Source: Aquila chrysaetos chrysaetos (Eukaryota; Chordata; Aves; Accipitriformes; Accipitridae). Taken from it: DNA of 64,000 nucleotides. Both the position numbers and the translations under genes were made by a program. Position 1 is the first letter of the stretch. Every line of letters starts with the position of its first letter. The DNA lies in the NCBI RefSeq assembly GCF_900496995.4, contig NC_044029.1, positions 248,001-312,000 on the forward strand. The letters are read 5' to 3'. This document shows, piece by piece, positions 42,001 to 50,200 of this stretch. The notes below the pieces were generated by a model that was given only the letters and a program-made list of their open reading frames with translations, was not told where the DNA came from and did not search any database.

Positions 42001-44861
42001 TCTTATTACTTTGTCCTGTCTTAGAGACCCATGAGGAAAAGGTGAGGTCTATTTGAAGCAGTACTAAATAACTGTGATGCTGTGGGCTACTTTAAATGTT
42101 TGGTGAGTGGGTCACCCTACAAGGAGATAAGCTTTTAAATAAGAGAAGAAGTTGTCTGTTAAATTCAGCTCCTGAACTTTTCTGGAGCTCTGTTATCTGA
42201 TAAATATGTGCTGTTTAAAAGATTCCTTAATCCCCCAACAAGACTAGCAACAAGTTGATGGAAAACAAGCAAACAAAAATATAGGTGAAGAAAAACAGCT
42301 GCTGGCAGGTTTCATTCACAAGTATTTTCTAGGCACTTTGTCAGCATCCAAAAGCCTAAGCTCATTCCACAAATCTAAGTGTATGTCTGGTGCTTTCTGC
42401 TTCCTCTTCCAATCATGTGCTCAGGAGGTGAATTGAGGAATTGTTCTTTATCATCAAAATGACTAGAAATGCATTTATGTTAGCAGCTGGGGTTGTTTTC
42501 CTTTGGAATTTTCCCTTGTGTCTGGCTCCTTGGAAGGTTCTGGCTTATTTTATTGCCACAATGTCAATATGGCTTTATGAGATGTTTCTCATTGATAATT
42601 TGGAAAAAATCTCTTGTCTCTCCCTTTATGCTTCTCTGGCTCCTTTATCTGTTGAAGATAGGAAAGTAGGCTGTTGCATCTTATCTTCCAGTGTTTGTGT
42701 GTACTGCAGATGGTGAAATGCCTTGGGCTCCTCTGTGCAGTGTTGTGGATTGTGGTGCAGACAAAAAAAAGCTAATGGAGACCTCTAGCTCTGGTGCTTG
42801 AAGCAATGCAACCACATCATGGCAGTGCCTCACCTGTGCAGACTGAACAGGCTTAGAGGGTTCCCTGAGGTCCTTTTCAGCAGTGATTAGAGAGAGCTGC
42901 TCTGTGGGATTCCCTGTAGGACTGAGACCAACCCCTGGGCTTGGGCACACAGTGACCACTTATTCCCTCCTAGGAGATCTCGTGGTTGCTCTGTTCTGGA
43001 AGGTGGCAGCATTCATTAGAAGTTACATTATTTTACATTTTCAGTATGGCTTTTCCCAGTTATCTAAATGCACCTTATGTGTATTGGATAATGCAGCAGT
43101 CAGTCTCTGGTAGCTTAAAAATGAGAAGGGCAGCCCCCAGCAAACAGGGTGGACTAAGCACTGCAGGAGTGCTACCTTAGAGACCTCAGCTGCTGTAAGC
43201 CAGCACTGCTCCTGTAAGCAGCAGATTTGGACTCCTCCATGCCACGCAGGACACCAGACAAGTCCCATCGAGGCCCCTGCCCTGTTCCCTGGTGCTCGGA
43301 ACAGCCCAGGTGAAGGAAGTTTGCCTTTCTCAAGAGCAGTGCTGGCTTGAAGTGTTTGTAGAGTACCTGACCCTGGCACACTCCATAATTGCCTTGTAGC
43401 TGGTATCCAAAGGTAACGCACTTCTAACACTCTGGCTGGTCAGAGCGAGTTTGTGCCAGCATTGGTTTTTTAAGTCTCTTCCGAGCATAAACCTAGAAAC
43501 AACAGAGAATGAGAATTGAGTTCTCAGGTGAACAAAGACAGGCATTGCTGTAGTAAGCCCTGTATCCAAGGAAGAAGGGAGCATTTTCTTGTATGAGTTT
43601 GAAAATAGAAAGTTGGGGTTTTGTGTGGTGTTTTTTTTGTTGTTGTTTTTTTTTTTTTTTTTTTTTTTCTATGGCTTCTGTCAGCTTGTGTCTTAGGCCA
43701 GTGGAGGTGAGTTCTAAAAACCAGGAATCTCTTACACTGCCTTTTCCAGGCAAAGATGTCAAGGTGCTTTCTGTATGCTGACAAAGAAAACTCAGGAATC
43801 CTTTAAAGCAGTTGAGGGAGAGCAGTACTGCCTCCAGTATAGGGACAGGGCACAGGAGTGGGCTGCAGTTCAGATTTCCTGATGATGAGCAAGTAGTGCA
43901 TCCATTTCAGCATCAAAAGCATCACATCAGATCAGAACCTAGGATCTCAGTCTCTTCTACCATACACCTAATCTTCTCATTGCTCTCTCTTGATATTGCT
44001 GAGATCTCTTGCTCTGATGGGCAGAGGAGGAGAGCATTTTGTTTCAGAGAATTTTTGCTGCCTTCACGTTGTCTTCCTCACCCCCTTTTCAACCTTAGAG
44101 CATCTCTGACTTGTTTTTGTTACTGTTCACCCTGCCAGGCCTAACAGGCAGGTTTCACTGGCTTAATACCAGCCCTTGAAATAGTTTCTTCTGTTTTAGC
44201 AACAAAAAGTTTTTCCAGGTAGGGAATGGGGTCATCTGTATGCACTGCGTTCATGTGAGACAATAGCACCTTTTTGAATCACAACTAAACCCTACCGATT
44301 TGGAAGCTGATGTATCTGTATCCTCCGGCCCACGTTGTTAGAGGCTGGCAAGTGTGCTTATTTATGGAGGACAGCTGTATTACAACACACCACATACACA
44401 ACCTGTTTCCTTCAGGTAGGCTCTAGGTCACGTAAGCAAATGCCAGCAGACAGGGTGTTCCCGTCAGCTGTGTGCTAGGCAGGACCCAAGCTGGTAAGGC
44501 CTCCACTCAAGTCAGCATTCCAGTGCTTATGCTGTCTGCATATCTGTCCTTTGGGAAGTTTGGTTTGTACCTCTGTCTATCACTCCCAGTGAGTCCCAGT
44601 TCATTTTCTTGAGCACCTTACAGCCAGACTCCTTACGTTGTGCTGGGCTGATGTAAATACATGCAACACTGCATTTACTGGTGTCTAGACAGTAAATCTC
44701 TAAGCCAAATCCTGTTGTGTGTGATTTGAGAAGCAACATTCCCCACTGACAAGAGAAACTCTAGTGCTTTGGAGAGAACCTGAAAATGTGCTGTTCTCAG
44801 GACTAGCTCAGGTTATATACTCTCTGCCTAAACATCCCTTGGTGCCTGCCTTGCAAAAAAT

Positions 44862-44892
<31 letters not shown>

Positions 44893-47800
44893 AAAAACAA
44901 ACCCAAAACAAACAAAAAAAAACCCAAAGAAAAACCAACCCCCACAAAAAACCGTTAAGGTATAGGTATCTATTTTTATTCCTTTCAGGACCTGCTGTAC
45001 CCAGATCCTGACCTGCATGGTCTCTGGGCTCTTTACAAGCTTTTCTGCTTTCTAGACTAGTCTTGTTTCAGGCAGTTTGTATGTCACCTACCTAAAACTC
45101 TCTCTGGAGTTCTGGCTGGTGTAACCCTGCTCTTTAGAGTTAACAAAACTGCAGGATTCACACTTGCTCTTGGAAAAGTTAGGGCAGGGCTCTGCTTTGC
45201 TGATCAATCACTTAACGGTCAGAGTGATTTGACATACTGGCAAACGTGCAGTTATCCCCCATCTTTCCTTATCACTGCGTGCAACCACAGCTTTCCAACT
45301 ACCACTGCACAAAGCATGTGTGTGTGGTTCTTTGCTGGCCTGCCTCCTGTTCACCCCTATTAGCTCTGTGGTCCATGTGTGTTTGTGTGTCTCCGTCCAT
45401 CCCTGACATCTCAGCATGGTGTATTCCTCTGCCTTGGTGAGATGGGAATGCAGGGGAAAAAGGGAGTGACTTGAAGCCTCTTGCTGGGAAGTTTGGTGGA
45501 GGTAAATGATCTTACACTCCTCTGAGGTTGAGCAGGAAAACCTCTGCAGGAGGGCTGTGGCTGCTCTGCATGTTTGCCTCAGACTCCTGCAAGTCTGATC
45601 TCAGCTGTTTTGCAGAGTGAGTCCTCAGGGTGGAAATCTGGGGGCGGGTTGCCTCGGTACAGTCTCCAGTGGTGTTACACTGGGAGTTAGTCCTGGTCAT
45701 GCCAGTGACTATTGCCTTATTTTCTTGTGTTCAAACCAGTTTGATGTGTTATTCCTTGACATGCTGTTAAGGCAATGCAGCATTGAAAATAGTTTATTTT
45801 TCTTTTTTGATATAAGCAAGAGTGTTCAGCTTTTTTAAGTGATTAACAGATAAGGTTTTGTTTCTGGCAGGTTACTGGCCTTCATACAATATCCCTTTCC
45901 ATGAAAAGATTTATAATCTCAGTGGGTACACAGCATACGTTGAGAAGTATGGCATGGATTTCTCTTATGAGCTTGCTCCAAGAGCAAAAATCTTCCGTCG
46001 AGACCAGGGCAAGGTGACCAACTTGGAAAGCATGAAGTACATCATGAGATACAACAGTAAGACACATGTTTATGTACTGTAGAGCTGATCTTAATAAAGC
46101 AGTGTTACTTTTATTTCTTGGATTATAGAGGGAAGCTGCAGCCTCACATACGGGTCAGAGTTATATTACCCTAGGTGCAGAGTACACACAAAGTAAAAAG
46201 ATAACACAAGCTTACTGTTGAGGTAGGAAGCCAGGCTAAAATTACTCTAACAGAAACAAGACTGGGTTCCTGCTAGAACAAAGGCCCTTGGGCTTGCTGT
46301 TTGACCTTTCCAGAGAGCTTCTGACACTCCAAGAGACTCTGTGGACTGCTAATACCTAATATATCTACAGCCTGTCGATCTTGAAAGCCTTAAATCCTAA
46401 GCAACAGTTAGGTCAGATCAGACCAGAGAATTTAGCGTAGAACTTCAAGGTTTTTTTTTTTACCCTGATCTGGCAAATGATCTTTGGTAGGTAATGCTCT
46501 GCTCTGCTTTTTCCTGACAGGGTTCTCCTTAACTGGATTAAAACCAGCTTAATTAACTTCTTGCTAAGTGCATCTCTAAGTACAGATAGCTTTAGATGCT
46601 ATATTTTTATTCCCAATTATAAGGAGCATGCTGATTACCGGGCTTGGGGTTTGGGAGGCCTCTCCCAGGGTGGGGTATCAGTACTGTTCGGGCTGTGAGT
46701 TGCAGCATGCTCATAGATGTTGAGGCTTGTCCACCTTCCCCTTCTAGCTTGCAACTACTACAATGGGTGTTCGAAGGCTTTGCTCCTTGCTACTTACTTT
46801 AATCGAGAACTGGAAAACCAAGGCTCTCGCTACTGCACTTTTCCCTTCCCTTTCCCCTCCTTTCCCTTTCTCTTCTGCTTTTCTCTCCTGACAGAGTTCC
46901 TGCAAGCTCTTGTCAGGTGCAGTTGCAGATATTTGTGGTTAGAGGTTGGCAGCAGTGCCCCTGGGATGCAGAAATAGCTGTATGGACTTGGATTAGGAGC
47001 TTGTCTACTCCTGTTCTGTGTTGAGCACTGACTTCTAGCTGGTACCTGGAGAGGAGCATGAGAGCAATGTGATAGACCTCTGTTTCTGCCAGCATGCTTA
47101 GTGGCTTGGGCACTTTGCATCAGCTTTTTGTGAGGGGACTAACTTGTTTTTTTCCTTCTTCCCTCTCTACCACATTTCTGTCCAGACTACCAGCGTGATC
47201 CTTATGCTGAACGGAATCCTTGCAACACCATTTGCTGCCGGGAGGACCTGAATCCTTCTTTTCCAGTGCCTGCAGGCTGCTATGACTCCAAGGTAAATTA
47301 CCTCAATTTCAGTATCTGCTGAACGTTTGCTGCAGCCTGTTTGTGCTCCTATCATCAGACCTGTAGCATGTTTCCCTGCACTAAGGCAGGCATGGCCAGG
47401 CATGTCTGTTCCCTCTTTCGTGCTGTCCCAGTGCTTGGGCAGATCCTGAGATGGTAATTGTGTGCAGAGTCCTGTCTCCTGTCCCTGACACCAGTCCAAG
47501 CACAGTGGCCGAGGGCAGAAGATACAGGGGGAGGTGTGTGAAAGAACTATGTCCATGGGAACTTGTGGTGTTTAGGGGTGTATTGGGTACAAGGGGTTAA
47601 ACCCCAAAGCCTTGCAGCAGGAGGAGCTTAAGAGAAGGCTGTAATGAGTCTTCACATCACTCTGGGGAGGTGACTGTTGTACAGCCTCAGCCTCCTGTTT
47701 GTAAAGACTGTGTGGGTGCCTCCCCAGAGCCCACAGGAATGTGTTTTCAGCCTCGTTTTAGCTTTACCTTTACAAAAGCCTGGCTCTTTAGTAAGTCACC

Positions 47801-49070
47801 CTGCTCCAGGGCTCCACCTCTCTGTGAAACTGCTTTGAGCAAAGTTTGGTAGAGATCATTTTGCTTTCTGGGGGGATGTGGGAAAATCCTTAGACCCACT
47901 GTCCTGGAGAAAGCAGCAGTTTTTCTAGGCAGCTAGTATGGTATTTTCATGGTGAGGGACAATACCTGAGTAAGCAGCTGTCCGGCCCTGGTGTGCTGCG
48001 AAGTCATACAGTGTTTTATCCTGTGGGATCCAGCCTGCTGCGTTTCTGGATTATGAGTTTGGTTTCTAGGATGGGCCCTGTTGAGGCTGTTTGGCGCTGC
48101 CAGTGCTGTGTGTCCAGTCAGCGGGGCATAAGCCCAGGCCAGCTGCCTGCTGTAGTGGCCAGTAGGAGCTCCTAGAGCTGGTTATTACCAGATGAATGCA
48201 GAAAAATTGCTGTGTAGAGGTGTCTGGTAAGGGAGTAGGTTCATGCACGCTGGTTGTGGTGCCTTTGCCAGCACAGTTAGGCAAGGGGAGTGGGCTGGGG
48301 AGGACAGGGGCCCTAAGAGGGGCATTGAGAGAACTAGCCCAGAGCAGAGCCAAAACATGGCAGTTAAAACACTAAAGGCAATTTTAGTGTCTCCGAGTTT
48401 GGGAAGATGGAGCAGGCTGGGGACCTCTTGGGAGATAATGAAGGAACAGGGCAGAGTCTGAGCAGCAATATTAACTCTGTGCTGCCTTTGTTCTTTCCCA
48501 AATTACCCTGACAGAGCTCTAGGGGACAGCCCAAGTACTTAACACGCAGCAGAGCTTGTCAGACCCTCTAGGCTGCCTGCTGCAGCTCCAGCTCTTTTGG
48601 AGATATGCAAACCGAGGGAGGATTGTCCGGAGGGCAGATGTGCTGCCTCTTTCACCCTGGATAGTGCGAGGGCTAGAGGGCAGTGTGGGCTTGTGCTTTG
48701 CTACTGCCCTTCAGCGCTGGCTGTTTTGTGGCTGAAGATGCCTCGGTGCAGGGGAGGAATGCTGCCTGATGAGCATGCATTTCCCCTTGCTCACCTTCTT
48801 TATTGTTATTAAATCTCACGGAGCTGTTCCTGCTCTGTGGGATTGGGTGCATGTCAAACACCATGCAACCCTTTTGCCCTCAACTCCTGTCCTTTATTAC
48901 AGGTGTCAGATTTCCGCCTGGCTTCAGCGTTCACAGCCACTGCCATCAATGGCCCCCCAGTACAGGGTGGTCTCCCTGTCTTCACCTGGAGACGGTTTAA
49001 CCACACGCGACATCAGGGCCTGCCAGAGTCATACAACTTTCATTTCGTCACCATGAGGCCAATCCTGTAA
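8448..49070 (+). CDS. PLBD1: PLBD1, phospholipase B domain containing 1 (complete, 11 coding exons)
   Basis: Coding segments: 8448-8523, 16141-16360, 23093-23176, 25100-25238, 31925-32089, 33272-33416, 40109-40309, 40422-40562, 45871-46056, 47186-47292, 48903-49070. They sum to 1632 bases, 543 residues and a stop; human PLBD1 has about 553. The protein is a phospholipase B-like N-terminal-nucleophile hydrolase of granules and lysosomes that removes fatty acids from phospholipids and matures by proteolysis. Seen: a signal peptide (1-25), the [10 protein letters not shown] motif near 51-60, [17 protein letters not shown] [11 protein letters not shown] near 184-194, [11 protein letters not shown] with the expected nucleophile Cys223, [41 protein letters not shown] and QGGLPVF. 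Sequons lie at N58, N406 and N521. All introns are GT-AG with matching phases. The start is chosen for its strong Kozak context and signal peptide. The paralogue PLBD2 is less similar and maps elsewhere. Confidence 0.95.
9381..9427. repeat. 27-bp tandem duplication, two copies
   Basis: AGTTGTTTTCTATGGTATAA at 9381-9400 recurs at 9408-9427 with one mismatch, a period of 27 bases. Confidence 0.85.
9833..9850. repeat. (ATT)n microsatellite
   Basis: Six units of ATT followed by a short T-run. Confidence 0.9.
13605..14600 (+). mobile_element. CR1 retrotransposon fragment, degraded ORF2
   Basis: About 1 kb of CR1 in sense orientation relative to PLBD1, inside intron 1. It includes the RT catalytic box FADD at 13717-13728, followed by the usual KLGG, then a stop at 13756-13758 and a frame change; the next open stretch is 13755-14273 ([40 protein letters not shown]). 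It ends in the CR1 tail TTCTGTGATTCT near 14600. A run of 18 G lies inside it at 14282-14299. It is clearly inactive and older than the copy at 5.3-6.1 kb. The left edge is uncertain by about 20 bases. Confidence 0.9.
14282..14299. repeat. Homopolymer run of 18 G
   Basis: Eighteen consecutive G inside the degraded CR1, between GCTT and CGTAAAG. Confidence 0.85.
16141..16360 (+). CDS. PLBD1: PLBD1 exon 2
   Basis: The acceptor is TTCACCATAG and the donor GTAAGT. It encodes residues 26-98 and two bases of Pro99, beginning [10 protein letters not shown] and including [26 protein letters not shown] and [12 protein letters not shown]58 in NNT is a glycosylation sequon. This is the N-terminal part of the hydrolase fold. 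Confidence 0.95.
17108..17180. repeat. A/C-only low-complexity tract
   Basis: Almost pure A and C, built from CCAACCAACC, AAAAACCCC and CCCAAACCCAAACCC blocks, preceded by a T-run. The other strand has GGGTTTGGGTTTGGGGGG and could form a G-quadruplex. Confidence 0.85.
19982..20063. repeat. A/C-only low-complexity tract with C14 run
   Basis: Pure A/C over about 82 bases, with C runs of 14 (20000-20013) and 7 (20016-20022) and several CCCC blocks. The - strand therefore has at least five closely spaced G runs of three or more, a strong G-quadruplex candidate. Confidence 0.85.
22163..22185. repeat. Run of 23 T
   Basis: Uninterrupted T homopolymer in PLBD1 intron 2. Confidence 0.9.
22366..22408. 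repeat. A/C-rich low-complexity tract
   Basis: AACAAAACAAACAAAAAAG followed by CCCCAACCAACCAAA and AAAACCC; the same CCAACCAACC motif as at 17.1 kb. Confidence 0.8.
23093..23176 (+). CDS. PLBD1: PLBD1 exon 3
   Basis: The acceptor is TTCTTTCAG and the donor GTATGT. It encodes [17 protein letters not shown] and [11 protein letters not shown], residues 100-126 with split codons at both ends. It is more divergent from the mammalian sequence than its neighbours but phases fit exactly. Confidence 0.93.
23177..25099 (+). other. PLBD1 intron 3
   Basis: GT-AG intron of 1923 bases; I see nothing beyond unique AT-rich sequence. Confidence 0.85.
25100..25238 (+). CDS. PLBD1: PLBD1 exon 4
   Basis: The acceptor is CCTCTGCAG and the donor GTAAGA. 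It encodes [30 protein letters not shown] and KLHKQT, residues 128-173, ending in phase 0. The FWRH-GY-AQ-DGLY pattern is typical of the phospholipase B-like family. Confidence 0.95.
25797..25845. repeat. T/G-rich low-complexity tract
   Basis: GGTTTTTTGTTGGTG followed by GTTGTTGTTGTTGTTTGTTTG, the opposite-strand version of the A/C tracts in this window. Confidence 0.8.
27372..27540. repeat. Poly-T / poly-A inverted repeat
   Basis: T11-AA-T17 at 27372-27401 is mirrored by A27-TT-A6 at 27506-27540, separated by about 104 bases of ordinary sequence. The two arms are complementary, including the interrupting dinucleotide, though the interruption is not at the same distance. Confidence 0.7.
27846..27914. 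repeat. A/C-rich low-complexity tract
   Basis: Nearly pure A/C with repeated CCCCAA and CCAAACC blocks. Confidence 0.8.
28172..28194. repeat. Paired C runs (C8 and C13)
   Basis: Two long C runs separated by GT, preceded by GTCCGT, giving tandem GTCCCC units; a G-quadruplex candidate on the - strand. Confidence 0.8.
31925..32089 (+). CDS. PLBD1: PLBD1 exon 5: contains the nucleophile Cys
   Basis: A CCCTTTCCTCAG acceptor precedes 31925; the donor is GTAAGC. It encodes 55 residues, 174-228: [20 protein letters not shown], a variable loop (about 197-217), then [11 protein letters not shown]. Cys223 is the expected N-terminal nucleophile exposed by cleavage. The loop before it is about eight residues longer than I recall for human and carries an extra Cys (SGQCN). 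Confidence 0.95.
32090..33271 (+). other. PLBD1 intron 5
   Basis: GT-AG intron of 1182 bases with no feature that I can name. Confidence 0.85.
33272..33416 (+). CDS. PLBD1: PLBD1 exon 6
   Basis: The acceptor is CTGTTTTCCAG and the donor GTAAGG. It encodes residues 229-276: [30 protein letters not shown] and [13 protein letters not shown] is a strongly conserved active-site-region motif in the family. Confidence 0.95.
34759..34811. repeat. 29-bp tandem duplication with central palindrome
   Basis: AGTATATAGAAATACTAGT occurs at 34759 and again at 34788. The junction creates a perfect palindrome at 34777-34798, centred on ACTAGT, which can fold into a hairpin. Confidence 0.85.
37988..37999. repeat. 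Run of 12 G
   Basis: Uninterrupted G homopolymer in PLBD1 intron 6. Confidence 0.85.
40109..40309 (+). CDS. PLBD1: PLBD1 exon 7
   Basis: The acceptor is GCTGTTTAAG and the donor GTAAGT. It encodes residues 277-343: [39 protein letters not shown] and TFSKCNS. It is followed by a very short intron of 112 bases. Confidence 0.95.
40310..40421 (+). other. PLBD1 intron 7 (112 bases)
   Basis: A minimal GT-AG intron; the frame on both sides matches phospholipase B-like sequence. Confidence 0.92.
40422..40562 (+). CDS. PLBD1: PLBD1 exon 8
   Basis: The acceptor is CATGGCTAG and the donor GTAATG. It encodes residues 344-390: [30 protein letters not shown] and ILRK. The outer solo LTR begins 141 bases after its donor. 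Confidence 0.95.
40699..40703. repeat. Target-site duplication ATCCC, left copy (outer LTR)
   Basis: ATCCC directly before the outer LTR start TGTCCTGG; the same five bases follow its end at 41886-41890. Confidence 0.85.
40965..40972 (+). promoter_or_regulatory. TATA box of the outer LTR
   Basis: TATATAAA in TCAGTATATAAACTGG, at the expected place inside the LTR. Activity is unknown. Confidence 0.7.
41301..41305. repeat. Target-site duplication CTGGG, left copy (nested LTR)
   Basis: CTGGG at 41301-41305 repeats at 41867-41871 around the nested LTR. Confidence 0.88.
41306..41866 (-). mobile_element. Nested solo LTR, same family, inverted
   Basis: The + strand starts TGTCGTGGTTTAACCCCAGC, the reverse complement of the family 3' end, and finishes at ACCAGGACA, the reverse complement of the family 5' end. 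It lies between two copies of CTGGG (41301-41305 and 41867-41871). Removing it and one CTGGG restores a continuous 3' end for the outer LTR. Length is 561 bases. Its TATA box is TATATAAA on the - strand at 41585-41592, and an ATTAAA lies at 41414-41419. It differs clearly from the outer copy in the middle, so it is a different subfamily. Confidence 0.92.
41867..41871. repeat. Target-site duplication CTGGG, right copy (nested LTR)
   Basis: Second CTGGG; the outer LTR 3' end continues directly from here. Confidence 0.88.
41886..41890. repeat. Target-site duplication ATCCC, right copy (outer LTR)
   Basis: ATCCC directly after the outer LTR end ATGACA, matching 40699-40703. Confidence 0.85.
43617..43668. 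repeat. T/G-rich tract with long T-run
   Basis: GGTTTTGTGTGGTG followed by T-runs broken by GTTGTTG, ending in about 22 T. Confidence 0.8.
44855..44953. repeat. A/C-rich low-complexity tract
   Basis: About 99 bases that are nearly pure A/C, starting with AAAAC repeats and passing into AAACCC and CCAACCCCC blocks. Confidence 0.85.
45871..46056 (+). CDS. PLBD1: PLBD1 exon 9
   Basis: The acceptor is TTTCTGGCAG and the donor GTAAGA. It encodes residues 391-452: [40 protein letters not shown] and MKYIMRYN. N406 (NLS) is a sequon at the same place as NWS in human. Confidence 0.95.
46057..47185 (+). other. PLBD1 intron 9
   Basis: GT-AG intron of 1129 bases. A short CCTTTCCC-type pyrimidine stretch is at about 46840-46885. 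Nothing else is recognised. Confidence 0.85.
47186..47292 (+). CDS. PLBD1: PLBD1 exon 10: cysteine-rich segment
   Basis: The acceptor is TTTCTGTCCAG and the donor GTAAAT. It encodes residues 453-488, with [13 protein letters not shown] and AGCYDSK. Four Cys in this stretch are conserved in the family and are likely disulfide partners. Confidence 0.95.
47293..48902 (+). other. PLBD1 intron 10
   Basis: GT-AG intron of 1610 bases, more GC-rich than earlier introns; no repeat or gene recognised. Confidence 0.85.
48903..49070 (+). CDS. PLBD1: PLBD1 exon 11: C-terminus and stop
   Basis: The acceptor is CTTTATTACAG and the stop TAA is at 49068-49070. It encodes residues 489-543: [38 protein letters not shown] and [13 protein letters not shown]521 (NHT) is a sequon. 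The human protein extends about five residues further. Confidence 0.95.
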   Translation: MSDFRLASAFTATAINGPPVQGGLPVFTWRRFNHTRHQGLPESYNFHFVTMRPIL

Positions 49071-49129
49071 AACCAGCATCAATATTCCCAAATGGAATTT
49101 TTTTAATGGAAATTTTCATTCCTGTGTGT

Positions 49130-49135
49130 AATAAA
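49130..49135 (+). promoter_or_regulatory. PLBD1: Poly(A) signal AATAAA of PLBD1
   Basis: AATAAA 60 bases after the PLBD1 stop, in GTGTAATAAATTGACC. It implies a very short 3' UTR of roughly 80-90 bases ending near 49155. Confidence 0.85.
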
Positions 49136-49155
49136 TTGACCTGGATGTCCACATC

Positions 49156-49800
49156 CCTGTGCCTTACCTGCTTTCCCCCGTCCTGACTGCCAGGCACTTT
49201 GTACTGACATAGGCTGCCTTCGTGCAGCCCAATGCATGTTCTGCTCTTCTGAGCTATTTGGGTGGCCCTTCCTCTGTCTAGGATTGATGGGAAGCAGGTG
49301 TGACACTCCTTTGGGGTGATCTGAGCCATAGTCACAGCTGTTCCCAGAGCAGGAGAGAACTACAATGCAGTCAGAGTGATCTATCCCTAATAGCACCATC
49401 GGACCTGCTTCCAGGGCTGAGCCAAGCCAGGTGGCTGCTTTGGGCCATGGTGGCCTTATCTCAGTGCTGGCTTGATGTCTTTTATCTGAGCAGTGCCTTT
49501 GAGATGTTCTGTAAATTGCCTCTCATCCAGGAATGTCACTAGTTGAGAGCCCATGCTGTTGTTCAGTGACCTCTTCGCCTGCTCCCTCAGCTGTGGAAGT
49601 GCAACATGACAGTGAGATGGCTGTGAGGGCTGAGGCTGTACAAATGGCTGAGAGGCAGCATCATGCAGTTGACTTTCTGGGAATTGCCGCTCACATTACT
49701 TGAGCAAGGTGGCAACACTTCTGAAGAGGAAGAGCACGCACTGGGCTCTTTTTGAAAGAGTCGTCTCCTGCAACATCTGGAACTAAGCACACAGATGACT
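49156..49800. other. PLBD1-ATF7IP convergent intergenic gap
   Basis: About 650 bases between the two predicted poly(A) sites. I see no gene or repeat in it. Confidence 0.65.
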
Positions 49801-49822
49801 CAAAATGTTAAAAACCCAGTAG

Positions 49823-49828
49823 TTTATT
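49823..49828 (-). promoter_or_regulatory. ATF7IP: Distal poly(A) signal of ATF7IP
   Basis: The + strand TTTATT is AATAAA on the - strand, about 5.0 kb after the ATF7IP stop. Further - strand AATAAA signals lie closer to the stop, at 54658-54663, 54484-54489, 54219-54224, 53997-54002, 52538-52543 and 51764-51769, so several 3' ends are possible. Confidence 0.55.
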
Positions 49829-50156
49829 TCAAAGTAGAAATTTCAGGCTTATCAGACAAAACCCCACTACAGTTAACACAGACACACACGCTAATCTACA
49901 GTACATACAAAAAGGGGGAGCTTGCAACTGCCCAGTTTAAATTGGACATTAAATCAGTCCTACATTTTTTTTGTATTTACAAGTCCAGCTGTAAACCAAA
50001 ACAAGAAATCAGATTCTGAGTTTCCTAACAAAGGATTGTGCATGTTTGACTCCCAATAGCCAATAAATCACTAAAGCTGAACAAGACTCCCCAAACAGCT
50101 ACTACCCAGTTATCTCATTTACAGCTATACCCCATTAAATTAAGACAGCACTTCAA

Positions 50157-50200
50157 ATATATATATGTACGTGTGTGTGTATATATATATATATATATAT
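50157..50200. repeat. Compound (TA)n/(TG)n microsatellite
   Basis: ATATATATGTAC, then (GT)5, then about ten AT units, within the presumed ATF7IP 3' UTR. Confidence 0.9.

Larger units (their letters stand above)
40563..45870 (+). other. PLBD1 intron 8 (5.3 kb)
   Basis: It holds the nested solo LTRs (40704-41885), a T/G-rich tract at 43617-43668 and an A/C tract at 44855-44953. The rest shows no recognised gene. Confidence 0.85.
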